64,000 nt of DNA from JABCPE02 sp963516475 (lineage in GTDB: Bacteria > Bacteroidota > Bacteroidia > Flavobacteriales > Weeksellaceae): positions 1 through 64,000 of the forward strand of contig CAUQBR010000007.1 in NCBI GenBank assembly GCA_963516475.1. The letters are read 5' to 3'. The notes below the pieces were generated by a model. That model had not been told where the DNA came from. It worked only from the letters and a program-made list of their open reading frames with translations, and did no database searches. The translations under genes were made by a program, and so were the position numbers. How positions within the stretch are numbered: position 1 is the stretch's first letter; each line of letters starts with the position of its first letter. Below are positions 41,573 to 49,741 of the stretch, in pieces.

Positions 41573-43915
41573 ATGAAAAAACACTTTATTTTATTAGGGG
41601 TGCTGGCTATGGGGTTAGCATATTCCCAAACAGGAAAAGTAGGGATAAATACAAGTAATCCTGAAGCGACTTTAGACATAAGACCAAATGCTGCAAATTC
41701 AGCAGTAGGAGCAACTACTAATGAGGGGATGCTTGTTCCTAGATTGAGCAAAGCAAGATTGAATTCAATCGCTGCTGCTAATTTGAAAGAATCTACATTG
41801 GTATATGTATCTGATTTTTCAGGAGCTACTACATCTACTACAACTGATGTAACTTCTAAAGGTTTTTATTATTACAGCACTGCAACTAATAAATGGGTGA
41901 AAATAGCAGAAGGAGTTATGCAGGAACAAGACCTTAGATTAGTGGGGACTAACAGCCATATCACGCAAGATGCTGGTGTAGGTGGAAATGGTAGTGGAGT
42001 AGGGACAGGTCCACATAATATAGGTATAGGAAAAGATGCTTTATTCTCCAATACAAGTGGTTCTCATAATATAGCTGTAGGGCTAGATGCGTTGCGTTCT
42101 AATACCACAGGAGTTAATAATGTGGCATTGGGTATAAAATCTCTCCATTCTAATCAAGTAGGAAGAGGGAATGTAGGGGTTGGTGCTAATACATTGTATT
42201 CTAACACAGGAGGTATGTATAATGTAGCTGTAGGAGAGAATGCTTTGTATCATACTGTTTCCGGTATTGGAAATGTTGCTGTTGGTACTGATGCTCTATA
42301 TAGAAATACAACAGGAGCTAATAACACAGCAATTGGTTACAATACACTCTATAATAATACAACAGGATCTAGTAATGTGGCTAATGGATTTGGTGCATTA
42401 TATAGTAATACAGTGGGGCATCGTAATATGGCATTAGGGCATTTTGCATTATATAGCAATACTAGTGGTAATAATAACATGGCTTTTGGAACAGAAGCTT
42501 TGAAAGCAAATACCATAGGAGAAAATAATATCGCATTAGGAACTACTTCTCTTACATCTAATATTGGAGGGAATTTTAACATTGGTATTGGTCAAAAATC
42601 ATTGATGACAAATACAGTGGGAGATAGCAATATAGGTATAGGTTCTCAGGCGCTGCAGAATAATATTTCAGGAAGTTACAATGTGGGGCTTGGGTACGAT
42701 GCTCTTCGTTTCAATACTGCAGGAAATCATAATGTGGGACTTGGATTATATGCTCTTAGTAAAAATACAGTAGGGATGAGTAATGTGGGATTAGGACATT
42801 CAGCTCTTTCTAATAACACTACAGGGAGTCATAATGTGGGGCTAGGAACCAATGCTCTTACTAAGAATACTACAGGAAATTATAATGTAGGTATAGGAAA
42901 TTCTACATTAACGAATAATGCGGCAGGAATGGGAAATGTGGCTATAGGAAATCTTTCTTTGGTTTCTAATAATGGTGGAAATTATAATGTGGCTGTTGGG
43001 AATGAAGCTTTAGGAGCAAATACTTCAGGAGCTTATAATATTGCATTAGGAACAAGTGCATTAGCAAACAATACTACAGGACAACATAATAATGCTCAAG
43101 GTTTAAATGCACTACAGAATAATATAGTAGGAAGTAATAACATTGCCCTTGGTAATGGATCTGGTGGATGGGTAAAAGGACATAATAATATCCATATAGG
43201 TAGTGCTAATTTCCAATCAGTGTCTACAGGAGAATTGGATAATGTGATAGCAATAGGAAATGGAATAGGATCTAGTGCACTTACAACTGCTAATTCAAAT
43301 GATAATACCATTATCTTAGGATATCAGAACGGACATAGTTTTAGTCCTAATGTGGGAATAGGTACCTATAAACCAGATTCTAAAGTTCATATTGTAACTA
43401 ATGGACCAAACGCTATCAAGATACAAGACACAAACCAAGGAGTAGGTAAAGTCCTTACTAGTGATGCTAACGGAGTGGGAACATGGAAAGAACCAGCTTA
43501 TCCAATGGCAGAAATTGCTAGATTTTATGCAAGAACTAATGTAGATGTTGTTTTACCTGTTGCACAATCAATAAATGTACCAGGTGTAGCGCCATATACA
43601 ATTCCTAAAACAGGTAAATATATGATTATGTATAGTGCTTTCCTTCCATATACATCAACAGGAACTAAAAGATTGTATTTCGTAACACTCACAAATGGAG
43701 TGCCCATTGTAGATGCAGATGAAATATACCAGTGGGGCTATGGACCAACAGGACCAATAGGTAGAGATGTATTTACTGGTAGATTTCATTATTTAGCTAG
43801 TTTTAATCAAGGAGATGTAGTTACATTTCAGCTAAATGCTAATGTGGGAGGGTTGCTTATGAATCCTGCTCATGCTTCAAGAAATAGAATAGAATTAGTC
43901 TACATAGGACAATAA
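41573..43915 (+). CDS. Secreted surface protein with 22 tandem 17-residue repeats and a C1q-like end
   Basis: 780 residues. Signal peptide ~1-18 (ends AYSQ). Residues 19-~145 match the N-terminal block of the surface protein at 26065 (QTGKVGINTSNPEATLDI, TNEGMLVPRLSKARL). Then 22 uninterrupted repeats of exactly 17 residues (146-519), consensus GxxNVAxGxxALxxNTT, which likely form a beta-helical or left-handed beta-roll stalk like YadA heads. The C-terminal ~135 residues (ARFYARTNVDVVLPVAQ ... YTIPKTGKYMIMYSAFLPY ... RNRIELVYIGQ) look like a C1q/TNF-type jelly roll. No S74 and no type IX tail. Probably a trimeric adhesin-like fibre; function is inference. Confidence 0.85.
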   Translation: MKKHFILLGVLAMGLAYSQTGKVGINTSNPEATLDIRPNAANSAVGATTNEGMLVPRLSKARLNSIAAANLKESTLVYVSDFSGATTSTTTDVTSKGFYYYSTATNKWVKIAEGVMQEQDLRLVGTNSHITQDAGVGGNGSGVGTGPHNIGIGKDALFSNTSGSHNIAVGLDALRSNTTGVNNVALGIKSLHSNQVGRGNVGVGANTLYSNTGGMYNVAVGENALYHTVSGIGNVAVGTDALYRNTTGANNTAIGYNTLYNNTTGSSNVANGFGALYSNTVGHRNMALGHFALYSNTSGNNNMAFGTEALKANTIGENNIALGTTSLTSNIGGNFNIGIGQKSLMTNTVGDSNIGIGSQALQNNISGSYNVGLGYDALRFNTAGNHNVGLGLYALSKNTVGMSNVGLGHSALSNNTTGSHNVGLGTNALTKNTTGNYNVGIGNSTLTNNAAGMGNVAIGNLSLVSNNGGNYNVAVGNEALGANTSGAYNIALGTSALANNTTGQHNNAQGLNALQNNIVGSNNIALGNGSGGWVKGHNNIHIGSANFQSVSTGELDNVIAIGNGIGSSALTTANSNDNTIILGYQNGHSFSPNVGIGTYKPDSKVHIVTNGPNAIKIQDTNQGVGKVLTSDANGVGTWKEPAYPMAEIARFYARTNVDVVLPVAQSINVPGVAPYTIPKTGKYMIMYSAFLPYTSTGTKRLYFVTLTNGVPIVDADEIYQWGYGPTGPIGRDVFTGRFHYLASFNQGDVVTFQLNANVGGLLMNPAHASRNRIELVYIGQ
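42008..43129 (+). repeat. 22 x 51-bp coding repeat array
   Basis: Codons for the 17-residue repeats follow each other with no insertion or deletion from 42008 to 43129 (22 x 51 = 1122 bases). Units are diverged at the DNA level, so the array is old or under selection. Unit number could vary between strains. Confidence 0.9.
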
Positions 43916-43940
43916 TTTTTTAAAATTTCACATTTTATAA

Positions 43941-43970
43941 AAAAGAGATACTATATGTGTCTCTTTTTTT
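43941..43970 (+). terminator. Terminator after the repeat protein
   Basis: AAAGAGA pairs with TCTCTTT around a 10-base apex and runs into a T-tract. Confidence 0.75.
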
Positions 43971-44036
43971 ATGAAGTTTAGAGGATAAAAATTTTATCTT
44001 ATTTATTCTAAGTATAAAATTTTCAGTGAATTTGAT

Positions 44037-44044
44037 TATATTTG
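44037..44044 (+). promoter_or_regulatory. -7 element for secDF
   Basis: TATATTTG, exact match, 28 bases before the ATG. Confidence 0.55.
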
Positions 44045-44072
44045 CAGACTTAAATAAAAATTATAATTCATA

Positions 44073-46940
44073 ATGCAAGGAAAAGGTCTTATTACTATCA
44101 TTGCTGTTGCCCTTGGGCTTATCTGTATTACAGAGCTTCTGCCGACTTGGTATGCCAATAAAATAGAAAGCGAAGCGAAGGCATTAGCAGGAAATAATGA
44201 AGAAAAATATCAGAAAGAATTAGACAAACTTTCTAAAGACACTCTGAATCTTGGCTTTACAAAGCTATACTACACCAATGCCAAGGAGCGTGAAATGAAG
44301 CTGGGGCTTGACCTAAAAGGAGGTATCAATGTCCTTTTGGAGATCAACCAAAGAGATTTGGTGACTAATCTGGCTGACTATTCCACAAACGCTGTTTTCG
44401 TTGAGGCTTTGGATAGAACGGATAAAGCACAGGAAAACTCTACCAATTCGTATATTCAGAATTTCTTTGTTCAGTTTGATATCGTTAATAAAGAAAAGGG
44501 AGCAAACCTAAAACTTGCCAGCCCAGAGGTATTCGGGACACAAAATCTGAGCAGTGAGATAAAATTTAATACCCCTGATGAAGAGGTTAAAAAAATCATC
44601 ACTAAGAAAATAGAAGCAAGCATAGGAGCAGCTTATGAGGTTATCAGAACTCGTATTGACAAGATGGGAGTTACCCAGCCGAATGTACAGCAGGTGCCAG
44701 GGACAGGAAGAATCTTGGTAGAAATGCCTGGTATCAAAGACATAGATAGAGTGAAACAAATGCTCCAGACTTCTGCAAAACTACAGTTTTGGGAAGTGGG
44801 AACAATCCAAGAAGTTTTCCCTTACTTGGAGGAAATGAGCAAAAATGTTATCGTGAAAGGTGATTCTATGGGAGTGAAAAAAGGATTTAACTTTACTAAA
44901 GCTCTCAATTTAGATAAATTAAGATCTAATGCTGTGGCAACTGTCAAACTTTCTGACACCGCTTCAGTTAATAAAATTCTTAATAGCGAAATTGCAAAAG
45001 AAGCTAGACCATCTAACCTTAGATATGTGGACTTTATGTGGGCATACAAACCACAAGAGGATGCACCTGATTATTTGGAGCTTTATGCTATAAAGAGTAA
45101 CGCTAGCAAAAAAGCGCCTATTGATGGTGCAGTGGAGTCTGCTAGAGTGGATTATGACCAGATGAGAAGGATAGTAGTGGATATGCAGATGGATGCTAAT
45201 GGAACTAAAGAATGGAAATCCCTTACAGAAAAAAATGTAGGAAGACCTATTGCTGTTACTTTGGATAATAGAGTTTATACAGCACCGAATGTAAATGAGC
45301 CAATTCCTAATGGAAGCTCTCAGATTAGTGGGAATTTCACAGAAGATGAAGCGAAAGATTTAGTAAATGTACTAAGCGCAGGAAAACTCCCTGCTAGCGC
45401 GAAGATTGTTCAGGCTGATGTGGTAGGGCCATCTTTAGGAGAGGAGTCTATTCAGGCGGGGCTTTGGTCGTTTGTGGCAGCGTTTTGTATCATCATAGCT
45501 TATATTATTTTCTACTATGGAGGTGCGGGAGTTTATGCTGTTATCGCTATGATATTCAACCTGTTTTTCCTTTTTGGAATTATGGATTCTATGGATGCTA
45601 CGCTTACGCTTCCAGGGATTGCGGGGATAGTTCTAACGATGGCGATGGCGGTGGATACCAATGTGATCATTTATGAAAGAACGAGAGAACAGCTTTTTGC
45701 AGGAAAAGATATTAAAACAGCTTATAATGATGGGTTTAATGATGCTCTATCTGCGATTATCGATGGACAGCTTACATCCATTCTTACAGCGCTAGTTCTT
45801 TATATTTTCGGAACAGGGCCTATCCAAGGTTTTGCGGTGACATTGCTTATCGGTCTGATAATGACTTTCTTTACTTCTGTATTGATGTCTAGAGTGATGA
45901 TATTCAGTAGATTAGAGAAAGGAAAATCATTGTCTGTTTGGACACCGATGACTAAGAATTTATTCCGAAATATTTGGGTAGATTTTATAGCAAAAAGAAA
46001 GGTAATGTATGTTATTTCTGCTGTATTGGTAGCGGTTTCTATAGGGTCTATTGCAACGAATGGATTTAAATATGGTATTGATTTCACTGGAGGAAGAAGT
46101 TTTGTAGTGAAATTTGATAAAACTGTGGATGTAGAATCTGTAAAAGGCAGTCTTTCACAAGTTTTCAAAAATGAAAAAGGTGAGACAAGTTCTATCGATA
46201 TCAAGACTTTTGGAAATAACCAGCAGTTGAAAATCACTACGGATTATAAAATAGGAGATGAGTCTCTGAAAGCTGACCAAGAAATTGACCAAAAACTATA
46301 TCAAGGACTTAAAAACCAGCTTCCTGCGAGTTTGACTTTTGAAGAGTTTAAATCTGCAGCTGAAAACCCAATAGGAATAGTTTCCTCTACAAAGGTAGGG
46401 CCTACGGTGGCGGATGATATCAAGATGGGCGGAGCTCTGGCTGTATTAGGTTCATTATTAGGTATTTTCGCATATATATTGCTTCGATTCAGAAGATGGC
46501 AGTTTTCACTTGGGGCGATTATAGGTTTGGCGTTTGATGCCACTATCATATTAGGAGCGTTTTCATTATTCCATAGCGTGATGCCGTTTAATATGGAGAT
46601 TAACCAAGATTTCATCGCAGCGATACTCACAGTTCTTGGATACTCTATAAATGACACGGTGATTATTTTTGACCGTATCAGAGAAAACCTAAAAGATGGA
46701 AGAGAAAGAACGCTGGCACAGTTGTTTAATGATTCTATATCTGGAACACTGGGTAGAACGATAAACACTTCATTGACAGTTCTTTTAGTGGTGTTGGCGA
46801 TATTTATTTTTGGAGGAGAGAATTTGAAAGGATTTATGTTCGCCTTATTGTTAGGGGTAGTTTCGGGAACATTCTCTACTATATTTATATCATCACTTCT
46901 TGCCTTTGACTTTTTTAAAGGCAAAAAAATAGAAAAATAA
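44073..46940 (+). CDS. secDF: Fused protein-export subunit SecDF
   Basis: 955 residues. It joins SecD and SecF, which use proton motive force to pull proteins out of SecYEG. Residues ~1-570 are SecD: N-terminal membrane helix, DLKGGINVLLEINQRD, the P1 periplasmic domain, and a C-terminal membrane bundle with AGIVLTMAMAVDTNVIIYERTREQL. From about 640 it is SecF: YGIDFTGGRSFVVKF, then AAILTVLGYSINDTVIIFDRIREN. Fusion is the normal form in Bacteroidota. Confidence 0.97.
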   Translation: MQGKGLITIIAVALGLICITELLPTWYANKIESEAKALAGNNEEKYQKELDKLSKDTLNLGFTKLYYTNAKEREMKLGLDLKGGINVLLEINQRDLVTNLADYSTNAVFVEALDRTDKAQENSTNSYIQNFFVQFDIVNKEKGANLKLASPEVFGTQNLSSEIKFNTPDEEVKKIITKKIEASIGAAYEVIRTRIDKMGVTQPNVQQVPGTGRILVEMPGIKDIDRVKQMLQTSAKLQFWEVGTIQEVFPYLEEMSKNVIVKGDSMGVKKGFNFTKALNLDKLRSNAVATVKLSDTASVNKILNSEIAKEARPSNLRYVDFMWAYKPQEDAPDYLELYAIKSNASKKAPIDGAVESARVDYDQMRRIVVDMQMDANGTKEWKSLTEKNVGRPIAVTLDNRVYTAPNVNEPIPNGSSQISGNFTEDEAKDLVNVLSAGKLPASAKIVQADVVGPSLGEESIQAGLWSFVAAFCIIIAYIIFYYGGAGVYAVIAMIFNLFFLFGIMDSMDATLTLPGIAGIVLTMAMAVDTNVIIYERTREQLFAGKDIKTAYNDGFNDALSAIIDGQLTSILTALVLYIFGTGPIQGFAVTLLIGLIMTFFTSVLMSRVMIFSRLEKGKSLSVWTPMTKNLFRNIWVDFIAKRKVMYVISAVLVAVSIGSIATNGFKYGIDFTGGRSFVVKFDKTVDVESVKGSLSQVFKNEKGETSSIDIKTFGNNQQLKITTDYKIGDESLKADQEIDQKLYQGLKNQLPASLTFEEFKSAAENPIGIVSSTKVGPTVADDIKMGGALAVLGSLLGIFAYILLRFRRWQFSLGAIIGLAFDATIILGAFSLFHSVMPFNMEINQDFIAAILTVLGYSINDTVIIFDRIRENLKDGRERTLAQLFNDSISGTLGRTINTSLTVLLVVLAIFIFGGENLKGFMFALLLGVVSGTFSTIFISSLLAFDFFKGKKIEK

Positions 46941-46945
46941 AAAGT

Positions 46946-46973
46946 AAAAAGCATTCCGCAAAGGGTGCTTTTT
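46946..46973 (+). terminator. Terminator after secDF
   Basis: AAAAAGCA pairs with TGCTTTTT around a 12-base apex. Confidence 0.75.
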
Positions 46974-46999
46974 CTTTTAGTAGTGATGGTTCAAAATAT

Positions 47000-47007
47000 T
47001 ATATTTG
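47000..47007 (+). promoter_or_regulatory. -7 element for the Nfu gene
   Basis: TATATTTG, exact match, 24 bases before the ATG at 47032. An earlier possible start at 47005 overlaps this element and is rejected. Confidence 0.55.
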
Positions 47008-47031
47008 CACTTTATTTTAAATTTACAGAAA

Positions 47032-47898
47032 ATGGAAATCCAAAATACAGAAAATCCTAATGTGATTAAATTCGTGACTGATAGGACTCTTATAAGCGGT
47101 TCTTTGGAGCTGGATAGAAATTCTAATATTTCGAATGTTCCGCTGGCTCAGGAATTGTTTCAATATCCATTTGTGAAGAGTATTTTTATTACGGCTAATT
47201 TTATTGCGGTAGCAAAGGAGAACATCGTAGAATGGGACTTAGTGGCAGACAATCTGCAAAATATAATATTGGAATCTTTGGATGATTTTCCAGAAATTAT
47301 CTATTCCGAGGAGAGCACTGCACCTATTTTTTATTCAGAAAAAACGCCGAATCCATCGGTGGTAAAATTTGTTTCGGAGCATCAGCTGATAGATGGTTTT
47401 TTGGAGCTGAAATCTTTACGGGAAGCAGAAAAAGTTCCACTAGCAAAAAGACTATTTGAGGAATTTTCTTTTGTAAAAGAGATTTTTATCAATGATAATT
47501 TTATTTCTATTACCAAGACTGATGATATTTCTTGGGAGAAAATAATGCAGAAAATCCAAAATTTTCTCTCTGATTTTATCAAAAATGGAGAATCAGTGAG
47601 TGAAATCGAAGGAATTCAGCAAAATGCATCAAAATCAGTTGCTAATAAGAAATTTACAGAAACGGAAGAAAAAATAAATGCTATTTTGCAGGAATATGTG
47701 ACGCCTGCCATAGAAAACGATGGAGGGAGAATTTCTCTTATAGAATTCGATGAAGAGACCAAAATAGCAAAAATGCTTCTACAAGGGGCGTGCAGCGGCT
47801 GCCCTTCTTCTGTGGTTACTTTGAAAAACGGTATAGAAAGCATTCTTAAAAACTTCCTTCCAAATGTTGTAGAAAATGTGGAGGCAGTGAATGGCTGA
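47032..47898 (+). CDS. NifU-family Fe-S carrier with two Nfu N-terminal domains
   Basis: 288 residues. Residues ~1-95 and ~100-190 are two copies of the Nfu N domain (NPNVIKFVTDRTLISGSLEL and NPSVVKFVSEHQLIDGFLEL). Residues ~210-288 are the NifU C domain, with the cluster-binding CSGCPSS motif (GACSGCPSSVVTLKNGIES). Nfu proteins deliver 4Fe-4S clusters to client enzymes. The duplicated N domain is seen directly. QueG in this window is one possible client. Monocistronic. Confidence 0.93.
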   Translation: MEIQNTENPNVIKFVTDRTLISGSLELDRNSNISNVPLAQELFQYPFVKSIFITANFIAVAKENIVEWDLVADNLQNIILESLDDFPEIIYSEESTAPIFYSEKTPNPSVVKFVSEHQLIDGFLELKSLREAEKVPLAKRLFEEFSFVKEIFINDNFISITKTDDISWEKIMQKIQNFLSDFIKNGESVSEIEGIQQNASKSVANKKFTETEEKINAILQEYVTPAIENDGGRISLIEFDEETKIAKMLLQGACSGCPSSVVTLKNGIESILKNFLPNVVENVEAVNG

Positions 47899-47974
47899 TA
47901 AATATCATAGGTCAAAATTCATGGAAATATCAAGATAATCAATAGATACATTATTAAAATTAAGAAAAAATCAC

Positions 47975-47982
47975 TACCTTTG
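47975..47982 (+). promoter_or_regulatory. -7 element for the Sel1-repeat gene
   Basis: TACCTTTG, exact match, 58 bases before the ATG. Confidence 0.55.
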
Positions 47983-48040
47983 CACCGCTGAAAATAAGCA
48001 AAAAGGGATATTTTTACTACACAATTATTAAATTCAAAAG

Positions 48041-49027
48041 ATGAAAAAAACAATTTTACTACTGGGAATGTTCGTTTGTTTTTTAGGAAATGGGCAGACA
48101 TTGCAGGAAATGGAAGAAATAGCAGAAAGTGGCGATAAAGGTGCTCAGTATCATTTAGGTCTGAAATATTACAGAGGTGAGGGAACTTATCAAAATTATG
48201 CAAAAGCAAGCTATTGGTTCGAAAAACTAGCTACACAAGGACATAAAGATGCACAGTTCTATTTAGGGTTGATGTATTTTGATGGAGATGGAGTAGACCA
48301 AGATTATTCTAAAGCTGAATATTGGTACCAAAAATCTGCAGAACAGGGAAATCCTGAAGCTCAGCATAATTTAGGGGTGATTTACTATAAAGGAGAAGGA
48401 GTTGCTCGTAATTTTGAGAAAGCAAAATATTGGTTTGAAAGATTATCTGACCTAGGAAATGCCGATGCGCAGTTTTATTTAGGGCTGATGAACTACAAAG
48501 GGGAAGGAGTTCCTCAAAACTACAAAGATGCTAAATATTGGTATGAGAAAGCTGCGGAGCAGGGAAATGTGATGGCAAGATACAATCTGGCGCTGATGTA
48601 CTATAAAGGAGAAGGAATAGAAAAAGACTACAAAAAAGCGAGATATTGGTTTGAAAGACTTGCAGAGCAGGGTAGAGTAGAGGCTCAGCATAATTTAGCT
48701 CTGATGTATTACAAAGGAGAAGGAGTAGAGAAAGACTATGCAAAGGCTATGTTTTGGTTTGACAAGTTAGCAGAACAAGGAAACGCTGATGCTCAGTATA
48801 ATTTAGCAGTGATGTATCACAGAGGAGAAGGGGTTTCTCAGGATTATGCAACAGCTAAACAATGGTATAAAAAATCTGCAGAACAAGGAAATACAATGGC
48901 CCAGTACAATCTAGCAGCTATGTATCAGAGAGGAGAAGGAGATTCTAGAGATGAGGTGATGGCGAAGTATTGGTTCAAGAAATCTTGTGAAAACGGATAC
49001 CAAGAAGCATGTAAATATACAAGATAA
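48041..49027 (+). CDS. Exported Sel1-repeat protein
   Basis: 328 residues. Signal peptide ~1-19 (ends GNGQ). The rest is eight Sel1-like repeats of 36 residues, consensus AQxNLGxMYYKGEGVxxDYxKAxYWFEKxAEQGN. These alpha-solenoids bind other proteins, often in the periplasm or cell envelope. Units alternate in part between YWFE-R/K-L and YWY-Q/E-K-S/A-AEQG forms. No catalytic domain. Partner unknown. Monocistronic with its own promoter and terminator. Confidence 0.92.
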   Translation: MKKTILLLGMFVCFLGNGQTLQEMEEIAESGDKGAQYHLGLKYYRGEGTYQNYAKASYWFEKLATQGHKDAQFYLGLMYFDGDGVDQDYSKAEYWYQKSAEQGNPEAQHNLGVIYYKGEGVARNFEKAKYWFERLSDLGNADAQFYLGLMNYKGEGVPQNYKDAKYWYEKAAEQGNVMARYNLALMYYKGEGIEKDYKKARYWFERLAEQGRVEAQHNLALMYYKGEGVEKDYAKAMFWFDKLAEQGNADAQYNLAVMYHRGEGVSQDYATAKQWYKKSAEQGNTMAQYNLAAMYQRGEGDSRDEVMAKYWFKKSCENGYQEACKYTR

Positions 49028-49035
49028 AAACACAC

Positions 49036-49064
49036 AGCAAGAGTATTACACTCTTGCTTTTTTA
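49036..49064 (+). terminator. Terminator after the Sel1-repeat gene
   Basis: GCAAGAGT pairs with ACTCTTGC, 5-base loop, followed by TTTTTT. Confidence 0.9.
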
Positions 49065-49090
49065 TTTGTAAAATTTTATAAATTCGCGAA

Positions 49091-49717
49091 ATGAATTATT
49101 TAGTACGAGAACCTGAAAATATACACGCTCAAACTCCTATTTTAGTGTTGCTGCATGGATATGGAAGTGATGAGAAAGATTTGTTTAGCTTTACACCTGA
49201 TTTGCCCGAGGATTGGTTGGTAGTCAGTTTTCAAGCTCCTCACACTACCCCAAATGGAGGGTTTAGCTGGTATGATATAGATTTATTGGATAGAGAAAAA
49301 TTCATAAATGTTCCACAAGCTGAAGAATCCATAGAGTTGATTTTGAAAACAATAGAAGAAATAAAAGAAAAATATAAAACCAGCGGAGTGGTTAATCTGT
49401 GTGGATTCAGCCAAGGGGGAATTTTATCCTATGCTCTTGCGCTTAGGTTTCCACAGTTGTTTCAGAAAATAGCCTGTCTGAGTGCTTATCCAGAACAGAA
49501 GATTATTAAAAATCTTTTGGATAGAAAGGCTTATCAGCATTTATTTTTCTTCGTTTCTCATGGGGTAAATGATATGGTCATTCCGCTGGAATGGGGGAAA
49601 AAGGGAGCAGAGCTGTTATATGACTTGAGTATATTTTTCTCTTTCCGAGAGTATCAGAGCGGTCATGGTGTGGATGCAAGGAATTATATGGATTTAATGG
49701 AGTTTTTTCAAAAATAA
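49091..49717 (+). CDS. Alpha/beta hydrolase, phospholipase/carboxylesterase family
   Basis: 208 residues, cytosolic. VLLHGYGSDEKDLFSF holds the oxyanion HG motif, nucleophile Ser is in GFSQGGILSYALALRFP, then Asp in VSHGVNDMVIPLEWG and His in YQSGHGVD. Such enzymes cleave short acyl esters or acyl-protein thioesters. Substrate not readable. Convergent with the acyl-CoA synthetase gene. Confidence 0.88.
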   Translation: MNYLVREPENIHAQTPILVLLHGYGSDEKDLFSFTPDLPEDWLVVSFQAPHTTPNGGFSWYDIDLLDREKFINVPQAEESIELILKTIEEIKEKYKTSGVVNLCGFSQGGILSYALALRFPQLFQKIACLSAYPEQKIIKNLLDRKAYQHLFFFVSHGVNDMVIPLEWGKKGAELLYDLSIFFSFREYQSGHGVDARNYMDLMEFFQK

Positions 49718-49741
49718 AAAGAGGCTTTTAGGCCTCTTTTT
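49716..49741. terminator. Bidirectional terminator overlapping the end of the acyl-CoA synthetase gene
   Basis: AAAAAGAGGC (49716-49725) pairs with GCCTCTTTTT (49732-49741), 6-base loop. The stop codon of the minus-strand gene (49728-49730) lies in the loop, so one stem arm is also coding sequence. Confidence 0.85.

Noticed and set aside
42008..43129. Regular 51-bp repeats considered as a CRISPR-like or minisatellite array
   Set aside because: Units are diverged, in frame, and encode a clear 17-residue protein repeat. There are no unique spacers between conserved repeats.
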